A DNA stretch of 64,000 nt from Streptococcus australis ATCC 700641. Lineage in GTDB: Bacteria > Bacillota > Bacilli > Lactobacillales > Streptococcaceae. Position 1 is the stretch's first letter; every line of letters starts with the position of its first letter. The position numbers and the translations under genes are program-made. The stretch is from NCBI RefSeq assembly GCF_000186465.1, contig NZ_GL636091.1:1944545-2008544 (forward strand). Reading direction: 5' to 3'. Below are positions 38,126 through 48,278 of this stretch, piece after piece. The notes beneath the pieces were generated by a model that saw nothing but the letters and a program-made list of their open reading frames with translations, did no database searches and was not told the DNA's origin.

Positions 38126-39478
38126 TTAATCAAACATATTACCGATTAAATTCTTCATTCGGTCTGTAAAGGTAGTTTTTTCTTCTTGTTTTTGTTCTTC
38201 AACTGGATGTTCTTGTTCAATGTTAACTACAGGCTCAATTTTTTCCGGTACATATGCTGGAACAACTGGTTGCTGTACTGGTCGTTCAAACTGAACTGGT
38301 TGCTGACGTAGACGTTGGTCGCCATGTACCGCAGCTTGAGCAAGAATATCTACATCTGTTAGATTTCCTGCATATTCAGACAAGCTAATCACGTGGGCAA
38401 AAGCTGGATTACGGATACCAATTTGATTTGGAACGTACAATTTCACATTTACACCAAAGACTTCTTGTGCCAAGTCTTCAATACCAGGGAGAATAGCGCC
38501 ACCACCGATAATGACAATTCCTCCAGGCAAATCAAGCAAATGTCTTCTTTCAAGATCTTGTTTGATTTGGTCGAAAATATGTTTAATCCGAGCTGAAATA
38601 ATTTCTGCCAAATATTTTTCAGATACTTGGACAGGTTCTACTTCACCGATTACTTCAACATGGAAGACCTCATCTCCAACCGATGGAACATAAGCTGCTC
38701 CATAATTGAACTTCAATCCTTCTGCTAATTTTTGAGAAGTTTTTAACACTTTAGAAATATCCTTAGTAACGTAATCGCCACCTTCTTGATAGATATTTGT
38801 AAATTGAAGTTCTTGATTACGAACAGAAGCTACTGTCGTTTGTCCTCCACCTAAATCAATGACGGTCGCACCAAACTCACGTTCACCTTCGTTTAATACA
38901 GACTTAATCATTGCGAGTGGTGAAATAATGATATTTTCAACTTGCAAACCAGCACGTTCAACTGTTTTCCGTAAATTATGGAGGACAGTTCTAGGACCAG
39001 TATACAAAAGTCCACGCATTTCCAAACGGATTCCCATCATTCCACGTGGATCGCGAATCCCTTGGAAACCATCGACTGTGAACTCTTCTGGAATAAAGGT
39101 AATGACTTCACGATCTGGAGTCATACTCTTTGTCAAAGCAGATCTCACAACATTTTCAACATCTGCATCTGTAATTTCTTTTGAATCACTGGTTACAGGA
39201 ATCATTCCTTGAGTCGCTTCAATTTGAAGAAGGTTCGCTGGCAACCCAACGTTAACAAGATTGATTGAAATTCCTGCTTTTTCTTCTGCTTGGCTTACTG
39301 CACTTTTAATTGCATTCGAAGCAGCTTCAATATCAACAATAATTCCATCTTTGACGCCAGCACTTTTCGCATTGCTGACTCCAATTACATTCATCTCTCC
39401 ATTGACATGTTCTGCCACCAATACTTTTATTGAACTAGTACCGATATCTAAACCTGTAAAAAAGCCGTTTCTAGCCAT
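38126..39478 (-). CDS. ftsA: Cell division protein FtsA
   Basis: This actin-like protein has 450 residues. The N-terminal phosphate loop is GLDIGTSSIKVLVAE (about 8-22). The 1C domain follows, then GATVIDLGGGQTTVAS and GIVIIGGGAILPG. A linker rich in Gln, Pro and Val leads to the C-terminal membrane-targeting helix MKNLIGNMFD. It tethers FtsZ filaments to the membrane. A promoter lies in the gap upstream (TATAAT on the minus strand at 39553-39558). Confidence 0.96.
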   Translation of the reverse strand: MARNGFFTGLDIGTSSIKVLVAEHVNGEMNVIGVSNAKSAGVKDGIIVDIEAASNAIKSAVSQAEEKAGISINLVNVGLPANLLQIEATQGMIPVTSDSKEITDADVENVVRSALTKSMTPDREVITFIPEEFTVDGFQGIRDPRGMMGIRLEMRGLLYTGPRTVLHNLRKTVERAGLQVENIIISPLAMIKSVLNEGEREFGATVIDLGGGQTTVASVRNQELQFTNIYQEGGDYVTKDISKVLKTSQKLAEGLKFNYGAAYVPSVGDEVFHVEVIGEVEPVQVSEKYLAEIISARIKHIFDQIKQDLERRHLLDLPGGIVIIGGGAILPGIEDLAQEVFGVNVKLYVPNQIGIRNPAFAHVISLSEYAGNLTDVDILAQAAVHGDQRLRQQPVQFERPVQQPVVPAYVPEKIEPVVNIEQEHPVEEQKQEEKTTFTDRMKNLIGNMFD

Positions 39479-39552
39479 TACACCAGTCCTCTCTCTTTTG
39501 TTTTCCTATACGTCAATTAATAGCTCCATTTAGTTAGAACTATCCAAATTTT

Positions 39553-39587
39553 ATTATAACACAAATATGCCCATAACGGGCATATTT
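39553..39587 (-). promoter_or_regulatory. divIB-ftsA intergenic hairpin and ftsA promoter
   Basis: On the minus strand the stem AAATATGCCC/GGGCATATTT (39563-39587) follows the divIB stop. It has only a weak T tract, so it may be an incomplete terminator. It is followed immediately by GTTATAAT (hexamer 39553-39558), a likely -10 for ftsA-ftsZ. Confidence 0.5.
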
Positions 39588-39618
39588 TCTTCATAAATTT
39601 CAGATAATTTATAAGGGC

Positions 39619-40827
39619 TTACTCAGCGGGAACTTCTTCGTGTTGCTCGGTTACGACTGCACTCTCATCAGAATCTGACGAGTTAGCATTAGCTTCCTCC
39701 GTTTTGTTTCCCTCCCCTTGTTCTTTTTCTTTCTTTTCCTGAGCTAAAGTAGCCATTGTTTCTGTATTGTAACTGTAGATCCCCGCTTCCATGTCAATGA
39801 CACTGTCATCTTCAATCAGCTTGCGAATTTGATTATAATAAGGCAATTTACGCTTGATTTGAGAAACCGGCACTAGAACCTTGGTTCCATCCTTCATGGT
39901 TAGCGTCACCAAGTCCTTAGTCACCTTGCTCGGAGTCAAGTCCACTGCCTCAACTTGATCACGAACAGAAGACGGTATTTTCTCCAGCTGTTTGACAAAT
40001 TGTCGGACCAATTCTCGATCAGAAAAACGAACAGCCAGGTAAGCCTTAGGAAGCTGATCCGTAGCAACCGCTGTCTCCACGACCTCTCCATTCTCTAAAA
40101 TGGGATAGTGATCTTCCTCCGTCACATAGTAACCAAAGACCTGGTATTCCTCAACCTGAACCTTAAAAGTCGTAGGAAAGGTATAGTTCATCGAAATATC
40201 TTTGACCCACGGACTCGCCGCCTTCATATTGGCAATATAGTGATCCCTATTCAAAAAAGTTGTCAGGGTATAATCCCGATCTTGGATCTGACTCTTTTCA
40301 AACAACAAAGCCTGATCCGCATTTTTATTCCCTGAGAATTCGATGATTTTTTGCTTGGCTAGAGGCGTTAAAAGATAGGCAGAAAAGAGAGCAACCAGAG
40401 TACTTATAACCCAAACAGGAATAGCCCGATAGATATGACGTCTCGCAATTTGACCTTCCTTTTTAGCCTTCTTCGCCAGTTCCTCTTCTTCGAACATAGC
40501 TTCTGAAGGTTCTGCTAGGTAGATGATTTTTTCTTCCTCAGCATCTTCTTCTGTTTCTTCAGGAAGAGTTTCTTGCACTTCTTCCTCGGCTACATTCTCA
40601 TCTTCCTCTACTTCTTCAGACTCGCCATCTTGCCCATCTGCTTCTGAATCTTCAGAGGGAGTTTTTTGATTCAGAAGTTCCTGTCTTTCCTTCTCTTCTT
40701 GTGCCTTCTTTTCTTTTTCTTCTTGCTCTTCTAATTGTTTTTTCTTTTGATACTCCTGGTTTCGTCTCTGCCATTCAGAGAGCTTAGTGACTTCCTTAGG
40801 AGTTTTTTGGTTCTTCTTATCCGTCAT
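39619..40827 (-). CDS. divIB: Cell division protein DivIB/FtsQ
   Basis: The protein has 402 residues. A long, highly charged cytoplasmic N-terminus starts basic (about 1-50) and becomes strongly acidic (about 55-120). One membrane helix follows (about 136-156), then an extracellular POTRA-type domain ([18 protein letters not shown] onward) and a Lys/Glu/Asn/Ser-rich tail. DivIB works with DivIC and FtsL at the septum. Its ATG overlaps the murG stop by 4 bases. The long acidic tract is typical of streptococcal DivIB. Confidence 0.93.
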   Translation of the reverse strand: MTDKKNQKTPKEVTKLSEWQRRNQEYQKKKQLEEQEEKEKKAQEEKERQELLNQKTPSEDSEADGQDGESEEVEEDENVAEEEVQETLPEETEEDAEEEKIIYLAEPSEAMFEEEELAKKAKKEGQIARRHIYRAIPVWVISTLVALFSAYLLTPLAKQKIIEFSGNKNADQALLFEKSQIQDRDYTLTTFLNRDHYIANMKAASPWVKDISMNYTFPTTFKVQVEEYQVFGYYVTEEDHYPILENGEVVETAVATDQLPKAYLAVRFSDRELVRQFVKQLEKIPSSVRDQVEAVDLTPSKVTKDLVTLTMKDGTKVLVPVSQIKRKLPYYNQIRKLIEDDSVIDMEAGIYSYNTETMATLAQEKKEKEQGEGNKTEEANANSSDSDESAVVTEQHEEVPAE

Positions 40828-41894
40828 TTTTTCCTTTTATTAATTTCTTGATGGACTAGACTATAAAATTCATCCAAGGAAAGCAATTCATTTGAAGACT
40901 TCATCGCTTGATGATAGCTTTCTGCCCCTTGGAACATTTTATCCATCGTTTCTTGCAACCGATCCATACTCAATTCTGGCTCAGCGATGCTTTCTGCATA
41001 GCCTTTTTCTACAAAATATTGAGCATTTTCAATCTGATCTCCCCGACTAGCTTCTTTTCCTAGAGGAACGATGATATGGAGCTTATTCATGGCCAAGAGT
41101 TCAAAAATCGTATTGGCACCTCCACGAGTCACCACTAAATCTGCCTGGTGGAGCAAAGGAAGATAGTGATCTGTCACGTAATCTACTCGATAAAGATGAG
41201 GAGCTTGCTCATTCAAGGAGGAGTCCCCTGTCAAATTAATGACATTGTAGCTTGCCAGCAAGGCTTCTCGATGATTTGTGACAAACTCATTGAACACTCG
41301 TGCACCAGCAGAGCCACCCACAAAGAGGAGGGTTGGCAACTGTGGATCAAATTGAGCAAAAACTGTTTCCAATTCAACTGGGATTGGAACTTGTTCCTGA
41401 TTGACCTTGGTGACAGCTCCTACATGTTGGGCTTTCACTAGGCCTTTCGCTTGCTCAAAGGTTGTGAACATTTTCGTTGCAAACTTATAAGCAATTTTAT
41501 TGGCCAAGCCCATGGAACGGTCGGATTCATGGACCAATACAGGAACAAAACAAAGTCGCGCAGCCACTACCGGAGGAACTGAAACGAAGCCTCCTTTAGA
41601 AAACAAAACCTGTGGCCGTACACGAAGCATGATCCAAATCGATTGGAGAATTCCCCAGAAGACCTTGAAGATATCCAACATGTTTTGCCAAGAGAAATAA
41701 CGGCGGAGCTTGCCTGTCGCAATCGAATGGAAATGGATGTCCAAGCCAGACTTCAAAATCTCTTGGTGCTCAATCCCCTTCTTGTCCCCAATATAATGAA
41801 CTTCCCAACCATCCTCGATAAAGCGAGGGATGAGGAGAAGGTTCAAGGTCACGTGACCAACTGTACCTCCCCCTGTGAATACTATTCTTTTCAT
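40824..41894 (-). CDS. murG: UDP-GlcNAc:lipid-linked MurNAc-pentapeptide GlcNAc transferase
   Basis: The enzyme has 356 residues and converts lipid I to lipid II on the inner face of the membrane. The Gly-rich loop is [14 protein letters not shown] (about 5-18). [12 protein letters not shown] and [18 protein letters not shown] are the substrate-binding motifs of the family. It starts one base after murD ends and overlaps divIB. Confidence 0.96.
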   Translation of the reverse strand: MKRIVFTGGGTVGHVTLNLLLIPRFIEDGWEVHYIGDKKGIEHQEILKSGLDIHFHSIATGKLRRYFSWQNMLDIFKVFWGILQSIWIMLRVRPQVLFSKGGFVSVPPVVAARLCFVPVLVHESDRSMGLANKIAYKFATKMFTTFEQAKGLVKAQHVGAVTKVNQEQVPIPVELETVFAQFDPQLPTLLFVGGSAGARVFNEFVTNHREALLASYNVINLTGDSSLNEQAPHLYRVDYVTDHYLPLLHQADLVVTRGGANTIFELLAMNKLHIIVPLGKEASRGDQIENAQYFVEKGYAESIAEPELSMDRLQETMDKMFQGAESYHQAMKSSNELLSLDEFYSLVHQEINKRKK

Positions 41895-41895
41895 A

Positions 41896-43248
41896 TTATT
41901 TTTTCAACTCTTCTACTGTTTTTAGGAACTCATCGCCCCGGACTTCAAAATTCGCGTACATGTCCCAGCTGGCATTGGCTGGACTAAGCAAGACGATATC
42001 GCCCGGCTCGGCTAATTCATAAGCTTTGCGTGTTGCATCTGCCACATCCGTTGCGTCTAGATAGGTCACACCCGCTTGATTCGCTGCCCGTTTCACCCGT
42101 TCAGCAGACTCCCCAAGGATGACCATCTTTTTAAGACCGGTAATGTCTGGCACCAATTCATCAAATTCATTGCCTCGGTCCAAGCCACCAGCGATTAAGA
42201 TGACATTAGCGTTATCAAAGCCAGATAAGGCTTTTTGAGTAGCTAAAATGTTGGTGGACTTACTATCATTGTAGAACTTCACCCCTTCAATCTCAGCTAC
42301 ATACTGCAAGCGATGCTTCACCCCGCCGAAGGCTGATAAGGTTTCTTGGATAGTTTGATTGTCAATGCCACGAAGTTTGGCCACTGCAATAGTAGCTAAA
42401 GCATTTTCTACATTGTGACTACCTGGTACTCCGATTTGGTCTGCTCGCATAACGGCTTCACCTCGGAAGTAAAGGACACCATCCTCTAAATAAGCTCCGT
42501 CTACCTTTTCTTGGGTTGAAAATGGTACCACAGTAGCCTGTGTTTGCTGAGACAAGTCTTTGGCTAGATCCTGATTAAAGTTTAGTACCACAAAATCCTT
42601 GGCCGTCATATTCTTTTGAATCGCCCATTTTGCAGCTACATAACCTTCGAACGATCCGTGGTAATCCAAATGTGTCGGCATGAGATTGGTGATGACTGCG
42701 ATTTCTGGATGGAAGGCTTCAATCCCCATTAATTGGAAAGAAGATAATTCCATCACCAATGTGTCTTTAGCTGTCGCTGTTTGAGCGACCTGACTAGCTG
42801 GAAACCCAATATTCCCAGACAAGAGACCATTTTGTCCAGCAGCAGTCAATACTTCTCCAATCATGGTAGTGGTAGTTGTTTTCCCATTTGAACCAGTGAT
42901 TCCGATGATGGGCGCTTCTGAAATGAGGTAGGCCAATTCAACTTCCGTCAAAACAGGGATGCCTTTTTCAAGAGCCCGTTCAACCATAGGATTCGTGTAA
43001 GGAATTCCAGGGTTCTTCACCATCACCGCAAAGTCTTCATCCAAGAGTTCCAGAGGATGTCCTCCTGTTACGACTTTGATCCCTTCTTCCAGCAAGCTTT
43101 GAGCTGCAGGATTTTCTTCAAATGCTTTGCCATCATTCACTGTTACGATAGCTCCTAGGCGATCGAGTAGTCGAGCTGCAGATTCTCCAGACTTAGCCAA
43201 GCCTAAAACAAGGACTTTTTTATTTTTAAATGTTTCAATGACGTTCAT
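41896..43248 (-). CDS. murD: UDP-N-acetylmuramoylalanine-D-glutamate ligase
   Basis: The enzyme has 450 residues and adds D-glutamate to UDP-MurNAc-L-Ala. The N-terminal domain has [16 protein letters not shown]. The ATP-binding motif is [19 protein letters not shown] (about 115-133), and the ending [20 protein letters not shown] is typical. It is the first gene of murD-murG-divIB. GGAGAG lies before the ATG. Confidence 0.96.
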   Translation of the reverse strand: MNVIETFKNKKVLVLGLAKSGESAARLLDRLGAIVTVNDGKAFEENPAAQSLLEEGIKVVTGGHPLELLDEDFAVMVKNPGIPYTNPMVERALEKGIPVLTEVELAYLISEAPIIGITGSNGKTTTTTMIGEVLTAAGQNGLLSGNIGFPASQVAQTATAKDTLVMELSSFQLMGIEAFHPEIAVITNLMPTHLDYHGSFEGYVAAKWAIQKNMTAKDFVVLNFNQDLAKDLSQQTQATVVPFSTQEKVDGAYLEDGVLYFRGEAVMRADQIGVPGSHNVENALATIAVAKLRGIDNQTIQETLSAFGGVKHRLQYVAEIEGVKFYNDSKSTNILATQKALSGFDNANVILIAGGLDRGNEFDELVPDITGLKKMVILGESAERVKRAANQAGVTYLDATDVADATRKAYELAEPGDIVLLSPANASWDMYANFEVRGDEFLKTVEELKK

Positions 43249-43366
43249 AGCTTTTTTCTCTCCAATTTGTTCACCTTCTATTTTACCCTTTTTTAGACAA
43301 TTTAAAAAGCCTTAAGACAGCAAAAGAAGTAACACCTTACAAAAATGACCGCTTCACCATCTTTCA

Positions 43367-43407
43367 TAAAAAAAAGAGTCGCCATGATTTTATATCACAA
43401 CAACTCT
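43367..43407 (-). terminator. Terminator of typA-DUF3165 unit
   Basis: The minus-strand stem AGAGT-TGTTGTGAT/ATCATGGCG-ACTCT (with several G-T pairs) is followed by TTTTTTTT. Confidence 0.7.
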
Positions 43408-43431
43408 ATTTTTGGAGATACGCTCTCCTGT

Positions 43432-43698
43432 TTAATCTGATTTATCCAAGCGTTTAGAAGACTTGGTTGGCAACCGCGAAATATCAACGAGGGCTAGGTA
43501 GCCCACAAAAGCAAGGAAGGCGCCAACAAAAAATTCTGATGGCAATTGGAAAATTTGGAAAATCGCTAAGCAGAGCAGGATGACCAAAGAGACTAATAAT
43601 ACGACCAGGGTTACTACATTCAGAGTTCCTCTAATGCTCTTTGGAGCTGCAAAAAGGTAAAAAAGGAGGATCAAAATACCTATAATTAAATAAACCAT
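43432..43698 (-). CDS. DUF3165 family membrane protein
   Basis: The protein has 88 residues with three hydrophobic helices (about 2-17, 25-47 and 52-72) and a basic tail PTKSSKRLDKSD. This matches DUF3165, a family seen mainly in streptococci. It starts 22 bases after typA and precedes a terminator, so the two are probably one transcript. Function unknown. Confidence 0.82.
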   Translation of the reverse strand: MVYLIIGILILLFYLFAAPKSIRGTLNVVTLVVLLVSLVILLCLAIFQIFQLPSEFFVGAFLAFVGYLALVDISRLPTKSSKRLDKSD

Positions 43699-43720
43699 TT
43701 TGTCACTCCTTTCTTATTTC

Positions 43721-45568
43721 TTATTCAGCTGCAGCTGATTTTTTCTTTTTGTTTGCTTTTTCGCGCTCTGCCTTGTTGAGGATTTGCTTCCGCAAACGAA
43801 TAGATTCAGGCGTTACTTCCATGTACTCATCGTCGTTCAAGAACTCAAGTGATTCTTCAAGTGTCAAGATACGAGGAGTTTTGATAACCGCTGTTTGGTC
43901 CTTAGTAGCAGAACGAACGTTAGTCATTTGTTTTGCCTTCGTGATATTAACAGTCAAGTCATTTTCACGAGAGTTTTCACCGATGATCATTCCTTCGTAA
44001 ACCTCAGTACCTGGGTTGACAAAGATAGTACCACGTTCTTCGATCGACATGATTGAGTAGGTTGTAGCCTTACCAGCATCGATAGAAACAAGGGCACCAC
44101 GGTGACGTCCACCAATTTCTCCTGGAATCAATGGCAAGTATTGGTCGAAGGTATGGTTCATGATCCCGTAACCACGTGTCATTGACAAGAACTCAGTTGA
44201 GTATCCAATCAAACCACGCGCAGGAACAAGGAAGACCAAACGAGTTTGACCGTTACCTGTTGCAATCATATCCAACATTTCACCCTTACGCTCAGAAAGG
44301 CTTTGGATAACAGATCCTTGGTATTCTTCTGGAGTATCGATTTGCACGCGCTCAAATGGCTCGCACTTCACACTGTCAATTTCTTTAACGATAACTTCTG
44401 GACGAGATACTTGAAGCTCATAGCCTTCACGGCGCATCGTTTCAATAAGAATTGACAAGTGCAATTCCCCACGTCCTGAAACGGTCCATTTATCTGGTGA
44501 GTCTGTTGGGTCTACACGAAGAGATACATCTGTTTGCAACTCAGCTTGAAGACGTTCTTCAACCTTACGAGAAGTCACCCATTTTCCTTCACGACCAGCA
44601 AATGGTGAGTTATTAACCAAGAAGGTCATTTGAAGAGTAGGTTCGTCGATGTGAAGAACTGGAAGAGCTTCAACTGCATCTGTTGGAGTGATGGTTTCCC
44701 CAACGAAGATGTCTTCCATACCTGATACGGCAATCAAGTCACCAGCCTTAGCTTCTTGGATTTCACGACGTTCCAAACCAAAGAAACCAAAGAGTTTTGT
44801 AACACGGAAGTTCTTGGTTGTACCGTCTAGTTTAGAAAGGGTAACTTGGTCTCCAACCTTAACTGTACCACGGAAGACACGTCCGATACCGATACGACCA
44901 ACGAAGTCATTGTAGTCAAGAAGAGACACTTGGAATTGAAGGGGCTCATCTGAGTTATCAACTGGAGCTGGGATGTGGTCGATAATGGTGTCAAAGATTG
45001 GCGCCATGGTCTTTTCTTGATCTGCTGGATCATCTGACAAGGAAGATGTTCCGTTGATCGCTGATGCATAAACAACTGGGAAGTCAAGCTGGTCATCATC
45101 CGCACCAAGCTCGATGAAGAGTTCCAAGACTTCGTCTACTACTTCTGCTGGACGAGCAGATGGCTTATCGATTTTGTTGACTACAACAATTGGCACAAGG
45201 TCTTGTTCCAAGGCTTTTTTCAATACGAAACGAGTCTGTGGCATGGTTCCTTCGTAGGCATCTACGACCAAAACAACACCGTCAACCATTTTCATGATAC
45301 GCTCAACTTCTCCACCGAAGTCCGCGTGTCCTGGTGTATCCATGATGTTGATACGAGTTCCGTTGTAGGCAACGGCGGTATTTTTCGCAAGGATGGTGAT
45401 TCCACGCTCTTTTTCGATATCGTTTGAGTCCATAGCACGCTCTGCCAACTCTGTACGTGCGTCAAGAGTTTCAGATTGTTTCAATAATTCGTCAACGAGG
45501 GTTGTTTTCCCGTGGTCGACGTGGGCGATAATCGCGATATTACGGATATCTTCTCTTAATTTTGTCAT
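43721..45568 (-). CDS. typA: Translational GTPase TypA/BipA
   Basis: The protein has 615 residues from the ATG at 45568 ([14 protein letters not shown]), preceded by AGAGGAAA. An upstream in-frame start at 45589 adds seven residues without a better ribosome site. GTPase motifs are [21 protein letters not shown] and NKIDKP. Domain II, an EF-G-like domain and the TypA-specific C-terminus ([20 protein letters not shown]) follow. It acts on ribosome assembly and stress adaptation. The tail [21 protein letters not shown] end is basic. Confidence 0.96.
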   Translation of the reverse strand: MTKLREDIRNIAIIAHVDHGKTTLVDELLKQSETLDARTELAERAMDSNDIEKERGITILAKNTAVAYNGTRINIMDTPGHADFGGEVERIMKMVDGVVLVVDAYEGTMPQTRFVLKKALEQDLVPIVVVNKIDKPSARPAEVVDEVLELFIELGADDDQLDFPVVYASAINGTSSLSDDPADQEKTMAPIFDTIIDHIPAPVDNSDEPLQFQVSLLDYNDFVGRIGIGRVFRGTVKVGDQVTLSKLDGTTKNFRVTKLFGFFGLERREIQEAKAGDLIAVSGMEDIFVGETITPTDAVEALPVLHIDEPTLQMTFLVNNSPFAGREGKWVTSRKVEERLQAELQTDVSLRVDPTDSPDKWTVSGRGELHLSILIETMRREGYELQVSRPEVIVKEIDSVKCEPFERVQIDTPEEYQGSVIQSLSERKGEMLDMIATGNGQTRLVFLVPARGLIGYSTEFLSMTRGYGIMNHTFDQYLPLIPGEIGGRHRGALVSIDAGKATTYSIMSIEERGTIFVNPGTEVYEGMIIGENSRENDLTVNITKAKQMTNVRSATKDQTAVIKTPRILTLEESLEFLNDDEYMEVTPESIRLRKQILNKAEREKANKKKKSAAAE

Positions 45569-45805
45569 GATTTCCTCTGTTATATTCAAAAATTTATTTT
45601 CTAACTGAACGATTATACCACAATTTTAAGCAAATGGCATAACTCAGATAAGTGTAAATGTTTTCATGCTTTCTTTCGAAAACCTTCTTTCCCATTCCCA
45701 CTCCTTACCACTCTATTCATGAAAATCTTTCACCTCTTTATCCCTTTTCTTCATCCTTTTTCCGAATACTTGTGATTCTCTCCATTTCATGCTATCCTGT
45801 CTTTT

Positions 45806-46528
45806 ATGAGATTAGATCAATTACTGGCCCACTACCAAATTCCCCGCAAGGAAATCAAACAGAGCCTGGCTAAAAGGCAGATTCTGGTCGACGGACTTGC
45901 TGCAACAAAATTATCCCAAAATGTCGATACAGGTCTCCAAGAAGTTCGCTGGAAGGATCAGGTCCTTACCGACTGTTCCCATCATTATTTTCTTCTCCAC
46001 AAACCCCAAGGGCTGGTGACAGCTACCAAGGATGCCCAGCATTCTACAGTGCTTGACCTCCTCCGAACAGAAGACCGGACCCCCAAGACCTATCCTATTG
46101 GTCGACTAGATCGGGATACCACCGGTCTGCTCTTACTTACAGACAATGGACCTCTAGGTTTCCAACTCCTTCATCCCCAATACCATATCGAAAAAGAATA
46201 CGCAGCAACAGTCAATGGCCCTCTCGAACCCGCTCATATAGAGAAATTTCAAGAAGGAATCACCTTCTTAGATGGGACAACATGCAAGCCCGCTAAACTC
46301 GAAATCCTTAGCTCCAGCCTTACCGAAAGCCAGGCCCTGGTCACCCTATCTGAAGGGAAATTTCATCAGGTGAAAAAGATGCTTCTCTCTGTCGGTGTTA
46401 AGGTAACTAGCCTCAAGCGAATCAAATTTGGAGATTTTTCATTAGACCCTAACCTAGCAGAAGGTCAATACCGCCCTTTGAACCAAGATGAATTACAGAT
46501 TATTAAAAACTATATAGAAAACAGTTGA
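45806..46528 (+). CDS. RsuA-family 16S rRNA pseudouridine synthase
   Basis: The protein has 240 residues. An N-terminal S4 domain (about 1-60, MRLDQLLAHYQIPRKEIKQ) is followed by a catalytic domain with YPIGRLDRDTTGLLLLTDNG split around the catalytic Asp, and GKFHQVKKML near the end. It belongs to the RsuA/RluB/E/F group, which makes pseudouridine at one site in rRNA; RsuA (16S) is the likeliest by size. It is transcribed alone and ends at a bidirectional terminator. Confidence 0.9.
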   Translation: MRLDQLLAHYQIPRKEIKQSLAKRQILVDGLAATKLSQNVDTGLQEVRWKDQVLTDCSHHYFLLHKPQGLVTATKDAQHSTVLDLLRTEDRTPKTYPIGRLDRDTTGLLLLTDNGPLGFQLLHPQYHIEKEYAATVNGPLEPAHIEKFQEGITFLDGTTCKPAKLEILSSSLTESQALVTLSEGKFHQVKKMLLSVGVKVTSLKRIKFGDFSLDPNLAEGQYRPLNQDELQIIKNYIENS

Positions 46529-46530
46529 TA

Positions 46531-46569
46531 AAACAAAAAAGCTTTAGTTTTAAAGCTTTTTTTGTTTTA
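46531..46569. terminator. Bidirectional terminator between the pseudouridine synthase and DUF4190-like genes
   Basis: The stem AAAAAGCTTTA/TAAAGCTTTTT with flanking A and T tracts lies between two convergent genes. Confidence 0.8.
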
Positions 46570-46800
46570 ATTAATTCCCGAAAGTTGTGAGATAAACATG
46601 AGACAGAAAATTACAGAAAGCACAATCCCTACAATAGAGAGAATTTTTTCTGTCGTATAGTCTAGTCCAGACTCGTTTTGATTTAAAATAGCTAAGGCCA
46701 AACCTAAAATACCAAAAATAATACTTAACAATGGAAATATAAAGGCAACAATAATAGATATGATACCCATAACAAATGAGGAATTGTTCTTTTCTTGCAA
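46567..46800 (-). CDS. Small DUF4190-like membrane protein, TTG start
   Basis: The protein has 77 residues with two membrane segments (about 10-37 and 52-74) separated by LNQNESGLDYTTEK. The pattern FVMGIISIIVAFIFPLLSII with a Gly-rich turn resembles DUF4190-type proteins. The start is a TTG at 46800, eight bases after AAGGGGGAT, a strong ribosome site; no ATG lies close by. It appears to be a single-gene unit. Function unknown. Confidence 0.7.
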   Translation of the reverse strand: MQEKNNSSFVMGIISIIVAFIFPLLSIIFGILGLALAILNQNESGLDYTTEKILSIVGIVLSVIFCLMFISQLSGIN

Positions 46801-46875
46801 TTTCTAGATCCCCCTTAACATTAATATCATCATATTATGACACATCAAGCATCTTTAGCAACATTTTCCTTGATC

Positions 46876-47262
46876 TTAACTAGTCTTGACTTTCCCATCC
46901 CAAGAATCCAAACCATAGGACAAGATATAGATATCTTTATAGCCCTGTTTTTTCAAGAAGAGGGCCGCATTGGTCACACGGGACCCACGACTGTTCTCAT
47001 AGAGCAAGACTGGCTTATCTTTGCGAAGGGCAGCCAAACTCACTTTTAATTGGTTAGATGGAATATTTCGAGCTCCCAAAATATGCTTAGCGTGGAATTC
47101 ATTCGGATCACGCAGGTCCACTAATTGGCCTTTGCGGATCAATTCTTCAAACTCTACATTGTCCACAATTTTTGCAGCCCGACGGATACGGAAGTAATTG
47201 TAGCCCATCCAGCCAAACATCCCTAAAACAATCAACCATACTAAAACACTTGTTACATTCAC
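46876..47262 (-). CDS. Membrane-anchored rhodanese-like protein lacking the catalytic cysteine
   Basis: The protein has 128 residues. An N-terminal membrane helix (about 4-22) is followed by a rhodanese domain (LVDLRDPNEFHAKHILGARNIP at about 48-70). Where active enzymes have a Cys at the start of the six-residue loop, this one has YENSRGSR, with no cysteine, so sulfurtransfer is unlikely. It overlaps yqgQ by 4 bases. This inactive form next to yqgQ is inferred to be a binding or regulatory module. Confidence 0.88.
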   Translation of the reverse strand: MNVTSVLVWLIVLGMFGWMGYNYFRIRRAAKIVDNVEFEELIRKGQLVDLRDPNEFHAKHILGARNIPSNQLKVSLAALRKDKPVLLYENSRGSRVTNAALFLKKQGYKDIYILSYGLDSWDGKVKTS

Positions 47263-47477
47263 TTTTCTTTTTCCTCTTCTAAATAACGTAATTCCTGTGC
47301 GTGTTCTCTACGTAAGACAGCTTCTGCTTCTAGATAATCTAATTTTTCCATCAGCCCAGCGTCATAGATCCTTTTCAATTCAATCTTCATCAATTCAATG
47401 TCGTAAAGTCGTTTTCCGACATAAATGATGATTCCAAATTTTTTCAGAAATTGTTGAACATCGTACAGGGTTTTCAT
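47259..47477 (-). CDS. yqgQ: YqgQ family protein
   Basis: The protein has 72 residues: MKTLYDVQQFLKKFGIIIYV at the start, then GKRLYDIELMKIELKRIYDAG, the YqgQ (DUF910) three-helix pattern, and an acidic/basic tail. It forms an operon with the rhodanese-like gene, as in other Firmicutes. No function is established. Confidence 0.9.
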   Translation of the reverse strand: MKTLYDVQQFLKKFGIIIYVGKRLYDIELMKIELKRIYDAGLMEKLDYLEAEAVLRREHAQELRYLEEEKEK

Positions 47478-47549
47478 GTGCTTATTCTATCAAATCTTTC
47501 AAGTATTTTCAAGATGGTCCCTGTTTTATTTACAGGAAAAATCTCCTCC

Positions 47550-47580
47550 AAAAAAAGAGCCTCCCAAGCAAGGAAGGCTC
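47550..47580 (-). terminator. Terminator of dpr
   Basis: The minus-strand stem GAGCCTTCC/GGGAGGCTC with a 6-base loop is followed by TTTTTTT. Confidence 0.85.
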
Positions 47581-47597
47581 GTTTGTTTAGTTTCAGA

Positions 47598-48125
47598 TTA
47601 CAAACCTGGTGCTTGTCCTAATTCAGCGGCAATCATCCAGATATGTTTTTCCAATTCAGCTTTTGCACCAACAAAGATATCGTTGGTCACGTCATCTCCT
47701 TCAGCATCTGTGATATCCAAGGCTTTTTGATAAAGACTTACCAAGTAGCGGAAGATAGAAAGGACACGTCCCAAATTTTCTTCCATAGAACGTTCGAATG
47801 AACCTTTTTCTTCCTGGATGTTGCTATGTTCCAAGAACTCAACCATGCTAGCGTATGGGGCACCACCCAAGGTAATCAAGCGTTCACTCACTTCATCAAG
47901 AGTCGCATCCAAGCTTTCCATGTACTCATCCATTTTTGGATGCCATACGAGGAAGCCACGACCACGCATATACCAGTGTACTTGGTGCAAGGCAATATGA
48001 GCGACATAAAGGTCTGCCACCACTTGATTCAAAACTGCTTTTGTATCGGTTAAGCTCTTGCTTACTTCGCTAATAGTTGCAAATGTTGCTACGTCTTTTG
48101 CTGCTTCTTTTTTGATTGTTGTCAT
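47598..48125 (-). CDS. dpr: Dps-like peroxide resistance protein Dpr
   Basis: The protein has 175 residues and is a ferritin-like dodecamer that stores iron and blocks Fenton chemistry. The inter-subunit ferroxidase site is visible in ALHQVHWYMRG, WHPKMDEYMESLD and DEVSERLITLGG. In streptococci Dpr is essential for aerobic survival without catalase. Its promoter holds two exact PerR boxes, so it should be derepressed by peroxide. The gene stands alone with a good terminator. Confidence 0.95.
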   Translation of the reverse strand: MTTIKKEAAKDVATFATISEVSKSLTDTKAVLNQVVADLYVAHIALHQVHWYMRGRGFLVWHPKMDEYMESLDATLDEVSERLITLGGAPYASMVEFLEHSNIQEEKGSFERSMEENLGRVLSIFRYLVSLYQKALDITDAEGDDVTNDIFVGAKAELEKHIWMIAAELGQAPGL

Positions 48126-48142
48126 AAATGAGTTCTCCTTTT

Positions 48143-48195
48143 TTAGAATTATTCTAATTTAGTTATATTATAATCCTTCTAATTAAGAAATGCAA
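48143..48195 (-). promoter_or_regulatory. dpr promoter with two PerR boxes
   Basis: The minus strand has TTGCAT (48190-48195), 17 bases and TATAAT (48167-48172). TTAGAAGGATTATAA (48168-48182) overlaps the -10, and TTAGAATAATTCTAA (48143-48157) lies between the expected transcript start and the ribosome site. Both fit NTANAANNATTNTAN exactly. Confidence 0.85.
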
Positions 48196-48252
48196 GAGAA
48201 AATGCTCAAATAAGAAAAGTTAGAAAATTGTTTCATTTCTAATCCTCATTAG

Positions 48253-48270
48253 TCATCTTTTTTACGAATA
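48253..48270 (+). promoter_or_regulatory. ComX (SigX) late-competence box before cilC
   Basis: A T-rich run leads into TACGAATA at 48263-48270, the exact core of the streptococcal com/cin box recognised by RNA polymerase with ComX. It ends only 8 bases before the cilC ATG, so the transcript should have a very short leader or none. Confidence 0.85.
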
Positions 48271-48278
48271 CTATAAGT

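Noticed and set aside
45758-45775. TCCGAATA after a T-rich stretch as a possible ComX box before the pseudouridine synthase gene
   Set aside because: One base differs from the TACGAATA core and the gene has no known link to competence; too weak to call.
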